From an uncultured Bacteroides sp. (lineage in GTDB: Bacteria > Bacteroidota > Bacteroidia > Bacteroidales > Bacteroidaceae): a stretch of 43,461 nt of DNA. The position numbers and the translations under genes were made by a program. Where the stretch lies: the NCBI GenBank assembly GCA_900755095.1, contig CAAEFE010000052.1, forward strand, positions 1 to 43,461, given 5' to 3'. The notes under the pieces are model-generated. The model was not told the DNA's origin and did no database searches. It saw nothing but the letters and a program-made list of their open reading frames with translations. Shown here piece after piece: positions 24,435 through 33,579 of this stretch. The stretch's first letter is position 1; each line of letters starts with the position of its first letter.

Positions 24435-27032
24435 TTAATGCCCGGAAACAGCCAATACAAACTTGATATCAGCATAGGAGACAGCGTCTCCTAATGCTAC
24501 CTTTATAGCGAATATTCCCATGTATTCATGTTCATCCAAATACTTGCGAATCTTCGCTATATTTTCAGCTTTCACCACCTGCTCCACTTTGATCTTTCCC
24601 GAACGGACATAATGCTCCAGATGTCCGGCAATGGTTCCGGATACCAAATCACGAGCCTTGGCTATTTCATCTATATTCATTCCCTGACGGAACATTTCAT
24701 AGCTAACCAACTTCGTATCTTTCTTCGCCTCCTTCTTTTTCTCCTTCTCCGCCTCTTTCTCCTGTTTCTCTGCCTCTTTCTGCAGCTTCGTCTTTCGTTG
24801 CCTTACTGTATCATCGCTATTACCGGAGGAGATTAACATATCCGTTATCTCCGGCCTCTCCAATTGATTCTCCGCCATATACTTGCGGATAATACCCAGA
24901 ATCTCAAGCCCGTATCTCTCTACTCCTTTCGCTCCAAAATAAGGTATCGCCTCCAAAGCTCTTGGACTATCCGGTAGCAGATTCACAATTCCCATCAATG
25001 CTTTCTGTTGCATAATCACATAAGCAGGAACATTCATCTCCCTTGTTTTGGCTGTTCTCCATTCAGACAGGGCACGATAAAGCTCCGGATGCAGAATATC
25101 CGTAGGAACTTCCACCTTTACCTTTTCAGCACTGCGTGTACGCTCTTTCCGTTCCTTACGTTCTTTCTTCTCCTTCAAAGCCTTCGAAGAACCGGAGGAC
25201 GTAGAATCATCTTCAAGGCTCAACATTACTTTAGCCTTCAACTTCAAATAATCCGTGATAGCAAACTTCCCTCTTGTAGACACAGCTTCCAACAAAGACT
25301 CTTTAATCCACAACGCATCATCCAGCGCCTGCATACGCTCTGCCAACAGCTTTCTCAACTCTTTATTATCAAGAGGCATATTAGTCTTATCATACAAAGC
25401 CCGAACCGGTTCCAACTCCTTATGAAAATATCCGGCACCGGAACGAATCCGTTCCTGCAACTCCTCATTCGCCGCATAATCCTCACTCTCATGTATCAAC
25501 CGGGTATACTGATTGCGGAAACGTTGAGACACCTCCACAATCTTCTCTTTAACATGGGGAGCCAACGCCTTATATTCAGCCAACTGCTTCGGAAAGAGCT
25601 TATACAAATCCTCATCCATAAGACGAAGCAACCGTTTATAAGCCTGATCGATCGAATAGAAATTAAACAAATCACTCAACAAATCAAAGAAATACGCCTT
25701 TTGCATATCATTCAACTGCTGGCTGCCCGGCTTATTCTGCTCCACCGCTTTGGTGAAATTATCCACCGTAGCATCACTTATTATGGCTTCCCTGCGCAAA
25801 GGAGACTCCAACACCATACCCTCCAGCGTCTTGCAACGACTCAAAGCCACGTAAGTTTGTCCATGTGCAAAGGAATTCCGTGCATCAATAATAGCACGTT
25901 CAAACGTCAAACCCTGACTCTTATGTATCGTAATAGCCCACGCCAAACGAATAGGATACTGGCGGAACGTCCCCTCTATCACTTCAGTGATCTCCTTCGT
26001 CTCCTCATTCAACACATACTTATAATTCCCCCACTCTTCCGGCAACAACTGAAATTCGGATCTATCCCCTTTACCACGCACCACAATACCCGTTTCATTA
26101 ACCGCTACCACCTCACCAATCATACCGTTATAATACCGTTTCTCGGACGATGGATCATTCTTCAGGAACATTATCTGTGCTCCCTCCTTAATTGTCAGAA
26201 GTTTATCCGCAGGATACGAATATTCAGGAAAATCCCCCTCTATCTCGGCACTAAAATGATACGCCTTGCCGGGCAACGATGCCAGTTCGCAATCATTAAC
26301 CCTCTGTGCCTGATTATTATGTGTCGTCAGACGAATATATCCCTCTTCTTTCTGCGGCTGAAAGCCGGGCTGATAACGACGGTTCAGTTCATTCAACACT
26401 TCATCATCCGCCTTATTCTCCCGAATTTTATTTAATAAAGAAAGGAAGAACGTATCACTCTGACGATATACTTTCTTGAGTTCAATCGTCATATATGCCG
26501 TTTCTTTCAATGCATGACTTGCAAAGAAATAAGGAGTCTCATAATGCTTTCTCAACAACTCCCACTCATTGTCTTTCACGACAGGCGCCAGCTGTTGCAA
26601 ATCTCCAATCATCAACAGTTGCACCCCACCAAAAGGTTTCTCCCTATCGCGATACCTCCGCAGAGTTGCATCCACCGCATCCAACAAATCAGCACGCACC
26701 ATACTGATCTCATCAATAACCAGCAAATCCATACTACGGATGATATTCCGCTTTTCTTTACTATAACGATAATGTGTCTGGGAAGAATTAAAGGTTGTTT
26801 CGGGCACAAAAGGAGCAAAAGACAACTGAAAGAAAGAATGAATCGTTACGCCTCCCGCATTGATAGCTGCAATCCCTGTCGGAGCCAATATGACCATGCG
26901 TTTGGGCGTATGTTCTTTCAATCGTCTAAGAAATGTCGTTTTCCCGGTTCCAGCTTTTCCGGTAAGAAATAAATGGGTGCCTGTATTTTCAATGAACTGC
27001 CAAGCAAGCTGCAGTTCCGGATTATTTTCCAT
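24435..27032 (-). CDS. Pif1-like superfamily 1 helicase with HRDC and HTH domains
   Basis: An 865-residue DNA helicase. The start at 27032 (MENNPE) is preferred; the longer frame runs 24 codons into a palindrome. Motifs in order: Walker A GKAGTGKT (residues 25-32), Pif1-type PTGIAAINAGG (51-61) and THSFF-like region, Walker B VIDEIS (105-110), and helicase motif VI region YVALSRCKTLEG near 400. After a middle accessory part there is an HRDC domain (about 648-720), a Lys/Glu-rich linker (740-778) and a C-terminal HTH_40-type winged domain (about 780-865). It likely unwinds forked or structured DNA in repair or replication; the HRDC/HTH tail recalls RecQ and would aid DNA targeting. Confidence 0.9.
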   Translation of the reverse strand: MENNPELQLAWQFIENTGTHLFLTGKAGTGKTTFLRRLKEHTPKRMVILAPTGIAAINAGGVTIHSFFQLSFAPFVPETTFNSSQTHYRYSKEKRNIIRSMDLLVIDEISMVRADLLDAVDATLRRYRDREKPFGGVQLLMIGDLQQLAPVVKDNEWELLRKHYETPYFFASHALKETAYMTIELKKVYRQSDTFFLSLLNKIRENKADDEVLNELNRRYQPGFQPQKEEGYIRLTTHNNQAQRVNDCELASLPGKAYHFSAEIEGDFPEYSYPADKLLTIKEGAQIMFLKNDPSSEKRYYNGMIGEVVAVNETGIVVRGKGDRSEFQLLPEEWGNYKYVLNEETKEITEVIEGTFRQYPIRLAWAITIHKSQGLTFERAIIDARNSFAHGQTYVALSRCKTLEGMVLESPLRREAIISDATVDNFTKAVEQNKPGSQQLNDMQKAYFFDLLSDLFNFYSIDQAYKRLLRLMDEDLYKLFPKQLAEYKALAPHVKEKIVEVSQRFRNQYTRLIHESEDYAANEELQERIRSGAGYFHKELEPVRALYDKTNMPLDNKELRKLLAERMQALDDALWIKESLLEAVSTRGKFAITDYLKLKAKVMLSLEDDSTSSGSSKALKEKKERKERKERTRSAEKVKVEVPTDILHPELYRALSEWRTAKTREMNVPAYVIMQQKALMGIVNLLPDSPRALEAIPYFGAKGVERYGLEILGIIRKYMAENQLERPEITDMLISSGNSDDTVRQRKTKLQKEAEKQEKEAEKEKKKEAKKDTKLVSYEMFRQGMNIDEIAKARDLVSGTIAGHLEHYVRSGKIKVEQVVKAENIAKIRKYLDEHEYMGIFAIKVALGDAVSYADIKFVLAVSGH

Positions 27033-27057
27033 GCTTTTCCAATTTTCGGTAAAGTTA

Positions 27058-27265
27058 CTGAATATTCTTTTTCTTTCGTCTTGATACGAAAGAAAAAGAA
27101 CCAAAAAGAAAGAATCAAGGCTGCGTTTTTCCGGCTACTCCGGTGCTTCCTCCGGCTAAAGGGCAGAAACTCGCTACGCTCAAACAGTCTGCCCTTTTTA
27201 ACGCCGGAGAAACCACCTGCGCTTGACGCCGGAAAAACGAGGCCGGAAGACCTGCGGGTGGAAGC
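27058..27265 (+). repeat. ~200-bp intergenic repeat element, left copy
   Basis: Contains a 15-bp perfect palindrome TTCTTTTTCTTTCGT/ACGAAAGAAAAAGAA (27065-27100), and a hairpin AAAGGGCAGA/TCTGCCCTTT (27158-27197) with a short T tract. The 50 bases 27155-27204 are inverted at 27655-27704 with one mismatch, and the homology continues more weakly on both sides. It is head-to-head with the right copy. Confidence 0.8.
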
Positions 27266-27591
27266 CTTACAATGTGGGAAGCTTTATTATTAAAAAACTC
27301 ACCATATAAAAAGAGGACATAGAATAAAAGGCTAATAGAATGATAACCGATGTAGCCTATGTAGTATAAAGAGACTTATGAAAGGTTTATACCCCTTATA
27401 AAAAAGCTTTGCTATATAAAAGTCGCAGACGTTATACGACTCAATATAGCAAAGCAGAACAATATATAATAAAACTATTAACGATATAACAGCGACTCAC
27501 CAAAGCAATATCAGACATATCGCACGGCTCCCCCCACAACCCTATCCAGAACAGCTTCCCCACAAACCTACTCTACAACATTCAAGCAGCA
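27266..27591. other. Centre of the inverted-repeat region; no gene seen
   Basis: AT-rich non-coding DNA between the two inverted elements. It holds one strong hairpin (next entry) and no open frame I would support. Confidence 0.6.
27406..27455. repeat. Two-tier hairpin in the centre of the inverted-repeat region
   Basis: GCTTTGCTATAT (27406-27417) and ATATAGCAAAGC (27444-27455) are exact reverse complements; inside, AGTCG (27421-27425) pairs with CGACT (27437-27441). No T tract follows on either strand, so it is not an obvious terminator. Confidence 0.7.
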
Positions 27592-27790
27592 ACACCCACC
27601 CCGCCAGGTTCCCCGGCCTACTTTTTTCTCCGTCAGGCGAGCGCCCATAACGGAGCGTTAAGAAGGGCAGACTGTTTGAGCGTAGCGAGTTTCTGCCCTT
27701 TAGCGAAGTGAAGGAAGCGAGTAGGAGAAAAAAGTCAGCCTTGAATTTTTCTTTGCTTCTTTCTTTTGTTTCAAGACAAAAGAAAGATGA
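27592..27790 (-). repeat. ~200-bp intergenic repeat element, right copy (inverted)
   Basis: Inverted relative of 27058-27265. It has the AAGGGCAGA/TCTGCCCTT hairpin (27663-27700) and a 12-bp perfect palindrome TCTTTCTTTTGT/ACAAAAGAAAGA (27758-27787) just past the atpG stop, which probably ends the ATP synthase transcript. Confidence 0.8.
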
Positions 27791-27794
27791 TTAA

Positions 27795-28691
27795 TTACTT
27801 CATGGAACCCCCTACAATATCCAGCAATTCGTTTGTAATCGCCTGCTGACGACTCTTATTGTACTGCTTCGTCAAATCCTGGATCAGCTCGTTTGCGTTG
27901 TCCGTAGCCACTTGCATAGCCAACGTACGTGCAGCATGTTCCGAAGCATTGGAGTCAACAGCGGCAGTAAAAATCTTCTGGCTCAATACAGTGGGGATTA
28001 AGCTCGCGATTAATTCCTCTGCGTTCGGTTCGATGATATAATCATTGGCAATCTCGTTCTCCTGTACCTCCTCTTCATTCTCTCTGTCCTCTTCACTTAC
28101 GACGTTCGTCAGATTAATGGGGAGATACGTCTCACGAAGAAGAATCTGTACCCCCATTGATTTGAAGTGATGATAGATTATTTCCACCCGGTCCACTTCG
28201 CCTGCTACATACAGATCCATCAGTCGGTGAGCCAGTTCGGCAGCCTCCTGATACGTTGGTTTGTCGGAGAGCGTTGGAGAAACCTCCTGCGGTTTGAAAC
28301 CCATCCGTTTGGCCGCTTCATCCACCTTCTTGCCTACCGGAAATATCAAGATATTATCCTGTCCTAAAGTACGGAATTCCCCGATAGTCTGCATCATCAT
28401 TTTGATGACATTGGCGTTGAAAGCACCACAAAGAGAAGTGTTCGAAGAAAAAACAACGATTGCTACACGCTTCACTTCACGTTCCTGCACATAAGGAGAT
28501 TCGATAGGCAGGTCCGCGCTTAGGAAGTTAGTCAGAATCTTGTTCAACTTCTTCTGATAAGGCAGCATATTCTCAATGGCTCCTTGTGCCTTGTGTAATT
28601 TGGCAGAAGCCACCATTTTCATTGCTGAAGTGATTTTTCGGGTACTCTTGACCGAATTTATTCTGGTTTTTACTTCTTTCAGTGAAGCCAT
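27795..28691 (-). CDS. atpG: ATP synthase F1 gamma subunit
   Basis: Central rotor stalk of F1. The 298 residues show the family ends: N-terminal MASLKEVKTRINSVKSTRKIT helix and the C-terminal helix with AMQVATDNANELI...QAITNELLDIVGG, which insert into the alpha3beta3 hexamer. It is the last gene of the operon and is separated from atpA by a 123-base spacer filled with 21-nt repeats. The insertion with an acidic run (EEDRENEEEVQENE, about residues 200-213) is a lineage feature. Confidence 0.97.
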   Translation of the reverse strand: MASLKEVKTRINSVKSTRKITSAMKMVASAKLHKAQGAIENMLPYQKKLNKILTNFLSADLPIESPYVQEREVKRVAIVVFSSNTSLCGAFNANVIKMMMQTIGEFRTLGQDNILIFPVGKKVDEAAKRMGFKPQEVSPTLSDKPTYQEAAELAHRLMDLYVAGEVDRVEIIYHHFKSMGVQILLRETYLPINLTNVVSEEDRENEEEVQENEIANDYIIEPNAEELIASLIPTVLSQKIFTAAVDSNASEHAARTLAMQVATDNANELIQDLTKQYNKSRQQAITNELLDIVGGSMK

Positions 28692-28726
28692 AGTGATAAT
28701 TAAAAATTAATAATTAAAAATTAAAG

Positions 28727-28831
28727 GGCGATCTGATTTATAAAAAAGCCAATTAGATAAATCAAAAACCATTCAGATTTATTTTAAAGGCCAATCAGAT
28801 AAATCAATGACCGATTAGATAAATTGTTTAG
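28727..28831 (-). repeat. Five 21-nt tandem units spanning the atpA stop
   Basis: Units at 28727-28747, 28748-28768, 28769-28789, 28790-28810 and 28811-28831. The last contains the final codons and stop of atpA. Units share ATC-x-GATTTAT-type or its complement, with units 1 and 3 inverted relative to 2 and 4 so that pairs 1:2 and 3:4 can form hairpins (for example TGATTTAT with ATAAATCA). An AATTAAAAATTA duplicate lies between them and the atpG start. Confidence 0.75.
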
Positions 28832-30398
28832 TGACCATGGCGGCAGTCTCTTCGATAGCCTTAATCACATTATCATCAATCACACCCGTTTTCAATACAT
28901 CCAATACATCCTCCTGATGATTCAGTTGCAGCGATTCGATGAAGCTACGTTCAAAGTCCTGCACCTTATCCAGAGGAACATCGTGGAGCAGTCCGTGTGT
29001 ACCACAGTAGAGAATAGCAATCTGCTGTTCTACGGGCATCGGGCTGTATTGAGGCTGAATCAACAGCCGGCCGTTCTTACGTCCCTTGTCAATCGTCAAT
29101 GCGGTAATCGGGTCCATGTCGCTGCTGAACTTGGAGAACGCTTCCAGTTCACGATACTGTGCCTGGTCGATCTTCAATGTTCCCGCCACTTTCTTCATAG
29201 CCTTAATCTGCGCGTTACCACCTACACGGGATACAGAGATACCGACATTGATAGCCGGACGCGTACCCTGGTTGAACAAGTCAGTTTCAAGGAATATCTG
29301 TCCGTCGGTGATAGAAATCACATTCGTCGGGATATAGGCCGATACGTCACCCGCCTGCGTTTCGATGATAGGCAATGCCGTGAGTGAACCGCCGCCTTTG
29401 ACAATTCCTTTCAGACTTTCCGGAAGGTCGTTCATTTCGCGTGCCACTTCCTCCTGGCTGATAATCTTAGCAGCACGTTCCAACAGACGGGAGTGCAGAT
29501 AGAAGATATCACCCGGATAAGCCTCACGACCAGACGGACGGCGAAGAATCAGAGAAACCTCACGATAAGCTACCGCCTGCTTGGAAAGGTCATCGTAAAC
29601 CACCAACGCATGACGACCGGTATCACGGAAATACTCGCCGATGGCAGCACCCGCAAAAGGAGCGTAATACTGCAATGCAGCCGGATCACCAGCTGTAGCA
29701 GCCACCACAATCGTGTAGTCCAGTGCTCCGTACTCACGAAGCGTATTAACGATAGAAGCAACGGTAGAACCCTTCTGACCGATAGCCACATAAATACAAT
29801 ATACAGGATCACCTGCCAGGAAATTACTGCGCTGGTTGATAATCGTATCAATAGCGATGGCAGTCTTTCCAGTCTGGCGGTCGCCGATAATCAACTCACG
29901 CTGTCCGCGACCGATAGGAATCATGGCGTCTACCGCCTTCAATCCCGTCTGCAACGGTTGGTTCACAGGCTGACGGTAGATTACTCCCGGAGCTTTCCGT
30001 TCCAATGGCATATCATACAGTTCGCCTCCAACCAGTCCCTTGCCGTCGAGCGGTTCGCCCAGCGGGTCGATCACACGTCCCAGCATGCCCTCTCCTACAC
30101 GGATAGAAGCGATACGTTTGGTACGTTTCACGACGAATCCCTCTTTGATCTTGTCCGTCGGACCCAACAGCACAGCACCCACGTTGTCCTCTTCGAGGTT
30201 CATCACGATTGCTTTGATACCATTGTCAAACTCCAGCAATTCATTGGCTTCGGCATTTCGCAATCCATAGATACGCACTACGCCGTCGCTCACCTGGAGC
30301 ACCGTACCGATTTCGTCAAGTTGCACATTGGCGTTGATTCCTTCGAGCTGCTTGCGCAATATATCAGATACTTCGCTTACTTTTATATTTTCAGACAT
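28815..30398 (-). CDS. atpA: ATP synthase F1 alpha subunit
   Basis: Non-catalytic nucleotide-binding subunit of F1. The 527 residues carry the P-loop GDRQTGKT and the family segments IGRGQRELI and [13 protein letters not shown], plus the C-terminal signature [17 protein letters not shown]. The ATG overlaps the atpH stop by one base (TAATG), implying coupled translation. Repeat units extend from its 3' end into the spacer. Confidence 0.98.
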   Translation of the reverse strand: MSENIKVSEVSDILRKQLEGINANVQLDEIGTVLQVSDGVVRIYGLRNAEANELLEFDNGIKAIVMNLEEDNVGAVLLGPTDKIKEGFVVKRTKRIASIRVGEGMLGRVIDPLGEPLDGKGLVGGELYDMPLERKAPGVIYRQPVNQPLQTGLKAVDAMIPIGRGQRELIIGDRQTGKTAIAIDTIINQRSNFLAGDPVYCIYVAIGQKGSTVASIVNTLREYGALDYTIVVAATAGDPAALQYYAPFAGAAIGEYFRDTGRHALVVYDDLSKQAVAYREVSLILRRPSGREAYPGDIFYLHSRLLERAAKIISQEEVAREMNDLPESLKGIVKGGGSLTALPIIETQAGDVSAYIPTNVISITDGQIFLETDLFNQGTRPAINVGISVSRVGGNAQIKAMKKVAGTLKIDQAQYRELEAFSKFSSDMDPITALTIDKGRKNGRLLIQPQYSPMPVEQQIAILYCGTHGLLHDVPLDKVQDFERSFIESLQLNHQEDVLDVLKTGVIDDNVIKAIEETAAMVTKQFI

Positions 30399-30958
30399 TA
30401 TACAATTCTCCTATTCTTATCAATAAATTGTTGTTTCACTCGCTTCAACTGCGTGGCAACGCTTGCATCCAGTCGGTAGTCGTTGACATCGAAGATAAAT
30501 CCTCCTTCAATCGAAGGATCTATCACCGTTTCGAGTTCCATCTGGGCGTGCAAGATATGCTCTGCTGCGGAACGAATCCGGTTTTCCGTTTCCTTATTGA
30601 CGGGAACGGCTGTAATGAGCTTACCCACTCCGATATGCTTCAGCTTCCGGTAGAGATCCAGATACATCAGGCTGATAAATTGCAGATAGCCTTCACGCCT
30701 GTTTCGCAGTACCAAAGTGATAAAACGGACAAACTCTCTGGTCGATTTTCCGTCACCGTCGGCAGCCGTGCAGACTAACGCCAACTTTTCCTTCGTTGTG
30801 ATGACCGGATTATCAAGTGCTTCGCGCAAACCGGGCTGTTCACAAAAACTGTGCGACAGCGTCAGGAACTCCTGATATAACCTGTCCTCCAGACCTTTTT
30901 CCTGTGCATATTCAATGATGGCTTTTGCATAACGCATTGAGAGTATTCCGACTTCCAT
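30398..30958 (-). CDS. atpH: ATP synthase F1 delta subunit
   Basis: Peripheral-stalk cap that joins F1 to the b subunit. The 186 residues fit the OSCP/delta family: N-terminal six-helix region beginning [15 protein letters not shown], and a C-terminal beta-rich part with the signature region [34 protein letters not shown]. It lies five bases after atpF and one base overlaps atpA. Confidence 0.95.
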   Translation of the reverse strand: MEVGILSMRYAKAIIEYAQEKGLEDRLYQEFLTLSHSFCEQPGLREALDNPVITTKEKLALVCTAADGDGKSTREFVRFITLVLRNRREGYLQFISLMYLDLYRKLKHIGVGKLITAVPVNKETENRIRSAAEHILHAQMELETVIDPSIEGGFIFDVNDYRLDASVATQLKRVKQQFIDKNRRIV

Positions 30959-30963
30959 CTTCC

Positions 30964-31467
30964 TTAGTTCTTATTCGGGGTTAGTACTTCATCCAGCATA
31001 CGGTCGATCATGCCCATCTGTGCTTCCTTGTCCTCAAGACTCTTGCGGAGCACTTTCTCGGCGATGTCCACAGAAAGCACGGCTACCTGGCGACGGATGT
31101 CGCGGATGGCTTCGTCTTTCTCTATCTGGATTTGTTGTTTCACCGCATCCAGTTCTTTTTGTGCGGCAATTTCGGCTTGTTTACGGGCCTCGTGAACAAT
31201 CTTGTCACGTTCTTCCATTGCTTCCCTCAAGATGCGTCCTTGTTCTTTGTTGGCGGCAGCCACCAATGCGTCGCCTTCCTCTTTCAGTTTAGACAACTGG
31301 GCATTAGCCTCTCTCGCCACCTCCAAAGACTGGTCGATATAGGTCTTACGACCCTCCACCATCTTGATGATGACGGGAAAGCCGTATTTCGCCAATATCA
31401 CGAACACAATCCCGAATGAGAGAAACATCCAGAACAGCAGGCCACTATCAGGTAATAGTAATGACAT
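30964..31467 (-). CDS. atpF: ATP synthase F0 b subunit
   Basis: Membrane-anchored peripheral stalk. One N-terminal transmembrane helix (about residues 7-28) is followed by a long charged, helical, coiled-coil region (about 35-155) rich in Glu/Lys/Ala. The 167-residue length is normal. Confidence 0.95.
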   Translation of the reverse strand: MSLLLPDSGLLFWMFLSFGIVFVILAKYGFPVIIKMVEGRKTYIDQSLEVAREANAQLSKLKEEGDALVAAANKEQGRILREAMEERDKIVHEARKQAEIAAQKELDAVKQQIQIEKDEAIRDIRRQVAVLSVDIAEKVLRKSLEDKEAQMGMIDRMLDEVLTPNKN

Positions 31468-31475
31468 AATCTTTA

Positions 31476-31550
31476 TTTACGATTTTACGATTTACAATTT
31501 ACGATTTCGCGGCTGATCATGATTTGAAACATGGTTCACGCCTGCGAAAT
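31476..31550 (-). repeat. Short repeats and hairpin between atpE and atpF
   Basis: TTTACGAT-type units recur four times at 31476-31505, and ATTTCGC (31504-31510) pairs with GCGAAAT (31544-31550). On the minus strand this lies just downstream of atpE and upstream of atpF, inside the operon. Confidence 0.5.
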
Positions 31551-31569
31551 TCGCTTGTTATATACCTGA

Positions 31570-31848
<279 letters not shown>

Positions 31849-31935
31849 TTATATTTTCTCTTGTTTATTATTTAATCATTCATTCCGCGCGTTTATTCCG
31901 TATTCTTTTTATCAACGTTTTCACCGCGTTTCATT

Positions 31936-33078
31936 TCAATTTTCTTCAGCTTTCACTTTGGCACCTTCCTGTGCCAGACCGATAAACACTGCCGACAACA
32001 TCGTAAATACGTAAGCCTGGATGAAAGCAACCAACAACTCAAGCGCATTCATAAAGATGTTGAACAATACAGAAGCCACCGTCAGCGTGCCGTTCAGTGC
32101 AGGCCCCATGCTTGCCGAGATAAAGATCAGGCAGGTAAGCACCAGCATCGCCATGTGTCCCGCCAGCATATTGGCAAAAAGACGGATCATCAAAGCAAAC
32201 GGTTTCGTGAAGATTCCGAAGAACTCGATGAATGGCATCATCGGTATGGGCACTTTCAGCCACCAGGGTACATCAGGCCAGAAAATATCCTTCCAGTAAT
32301 GTTTAGAACCGAAGATATTCACTGCCAGGAACGTGCAGACTGCAAGCACCATAGTGATAGCGATATTTCCCGTCACGTTCGCACCTCCGGGGAAGAACGG
32401 AATCAATCCCATCATGTTATTGATAAAGATGAAAAAGAACGCTGTCAGCAGATACGGTGCAAACTTCCGGTAGTTGGGTCCTACACAACTCTTGATAATG
32501 TCATCGTTCACCATCATGATGAACATCTCCATGAATCCGATAAATCCTCCCGGCGCTTTCGCTCCTTGCGGACGTTTTCTGTACCAGTGTGACACGCTCA
32601 ATACGATGATGAGCAACAACACGCTGTTGAACAGCAAAGCAAATGTCACTTTCGTGATGGAAATATCCCACGGGCGGACCTGTTCGCCTGCCGCATTATA
32701 CTCTACCAGTTTGCCCTCGTACTTACTTCCTTCGGGAGCGATGGAAAGTCCTTCATAAGTCCCTCCATTCTCTTCGAGACGGGAAGAAAGGAACGTGTGC
32801 CAACCTGTAGTGCTACTATAAACAATAATAGGTAATGGTATAGTAATGTGCGTGTTACCCCACGTCGTAATATGCCATTCGTAGGAGTCGCCGATATGAC
32901 CGAACACAATTTCTTTCACATCCACCGTGTTCTCCTGTTCCTCTTTCGGAGTAATCTCGTCCTGCGTCTGTTGTGACACCGCTTCCCCCTCCTGTTCCTG
33001 TGCAAGAACCGGCAAGCTGACTGCCGCCATGAGGCAGAACAGAATCAACGGAGCTACTATGTTATGCAACTGTTTCAT
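31936..33078 (-). CDS. atpB: ATP synthase F0 a subunit with N-terminal exported extension
   Basis: The 380-residue proton-channel subunit. The family core starts near residue 140 and contains the essential arginine R299 in ALMIRLFANMLAGH, and the C-terminal FIQAYVFTMLSAVFIGLA helix. Unlike typical 240-270-residue a subunits it has about 135 extra N-terminal residues: a signal-like segment (IVAPLILFCLMAAVSLPVLAQ) and a polar domain with EVSSxxTP acidic stretch and WGNTHITIPLP-type strands that would face the periplasm. Its ATG overlaps the preceding small membrane gene by 17 bases. Confidence 0.95.
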   Translation of the reverse strand: MKQLHNIVAPLILFCLMAAVSLPVLAQEQEGEAVSQQTQDEITPKEEQENTVDVKEIVFGHIGDSYEWHITTWGNTHITIPLPIIVYSSTTGWHTFLSSRLEENGGTYEGLSIAPEGSKYEGKLVEYNAAGEQVRPWDISITKVTFALLFNSVLLLIIVLSVSHWYRKRPQGAKAPGGFIGFMEMFIMMVNDDIIKSCVGPNYRKFAPYLLTAFFFIFINNMMGLIPFFPGGANVTGNIAITMVLAVCTFLAVNIFGSKHYWKDIFWPDVPWWLKVPIPMMPFIEFFGIFTKPFALMIRLFANMLAGHMAMLVLTCLIFISASMGPALNGTLTVASVLFNIFMNALELLVAFIQAYVFTMLSAVFIGLAQEGAKVKAEEN

Positions 33079-33496
33079 TTTTCTTCTTATTTTTCTTTTT
33101 CCGTTTCTGATTCAACTCAAAAGAGAAGAAGAACCAGGTTTCGAATATCAGATATATTAAATAGAACGAAATAAACGTCAGCAAAAAGGCTCTGGCTTCT
33201 TCGCGAACGGCAAGACAATAAATCAATACCAGAATCAGCGAAAGAATCATTTTTATCATCTTCGTTGCCAGATACAACAGTAACATTCTCTGTGGAGCAT
33301 GTCGGCGGCAAGCGTCGAAAGCATAAATGCTAAACAGCCCGAAGAAGTAAAAATAGATCGGAATAAACGGATACCCTCCGAAATAATGCCCCGGCAAAGC
33401 GAAGTGTAGAATGACAGCTCCGAGTGCCCCGCTAATTACTGCAAATAAGGTATGCCACCAAATAAAATTCCGTTTAGTTTTACTAATATTCACCAT
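33062..33496 (-). CDS. Small membrane protein of the atp operon
   Basis: A 144-residue membrane protein with about four hydrophobic segments (13-32, 43-61, 70-92, 105-126) and a very basic C-terminus (RKKKNKKKN). It lies between atpC and atpB and overlaps atpB by 17 bases, so it is cotranslated with the proton channel. Position and topology suggest an AtpI-like assembly factor, but I see no AtpI motif, so I leave it unnamed. Confidence 0.8.
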   Translation of the reverse strand: MVNISKTKRNFIWWHTLFAVISGALGAVILHFALPGHYFGGYPFIPIYFYFFGLFSIYAFDACRRHAPQRMLLLYLATKMIKMILSLILVLIYCLAVREEARAFLLTFISFYLIYLIFETWFFFSFELNQKRKKKNKKKNETVA

Positions 33497-33579
33497 GTTA
33501 CTGTGTTTTTCTGTAAGGTTATAATCTCGTTTTTTTCAATCTTTTGATGCTTAGTCTTTGTGCCGGTGGGGAGCTTCCG

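Noticed and set aside
25008..26435. 475-codon plus-strand open frame
   Set aside because: Lies wholly antisense to the helicase; composition (many Ile, Leu, Arg, Gln, His) is that of a shadow frame and it has no promoter or family motif.
27033..27104. 24-codon extension of the helicase
   Set aside because: The extension is made of a palindrome and has no homology-like content; the MENNPE start gives the expected family N-terminus.
27266..27591. Invertible promoter between the inverted elements
   Set aside because: The arms are long enough, but I found no convincing promoter in the centre and no recombinase gene nearby; kept only as a possibility in the findings.
29493..30479. 328-codon plus-strand open frame
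   Set aside because: Antisense to atpA and atpH; low-complexity shadow composition.
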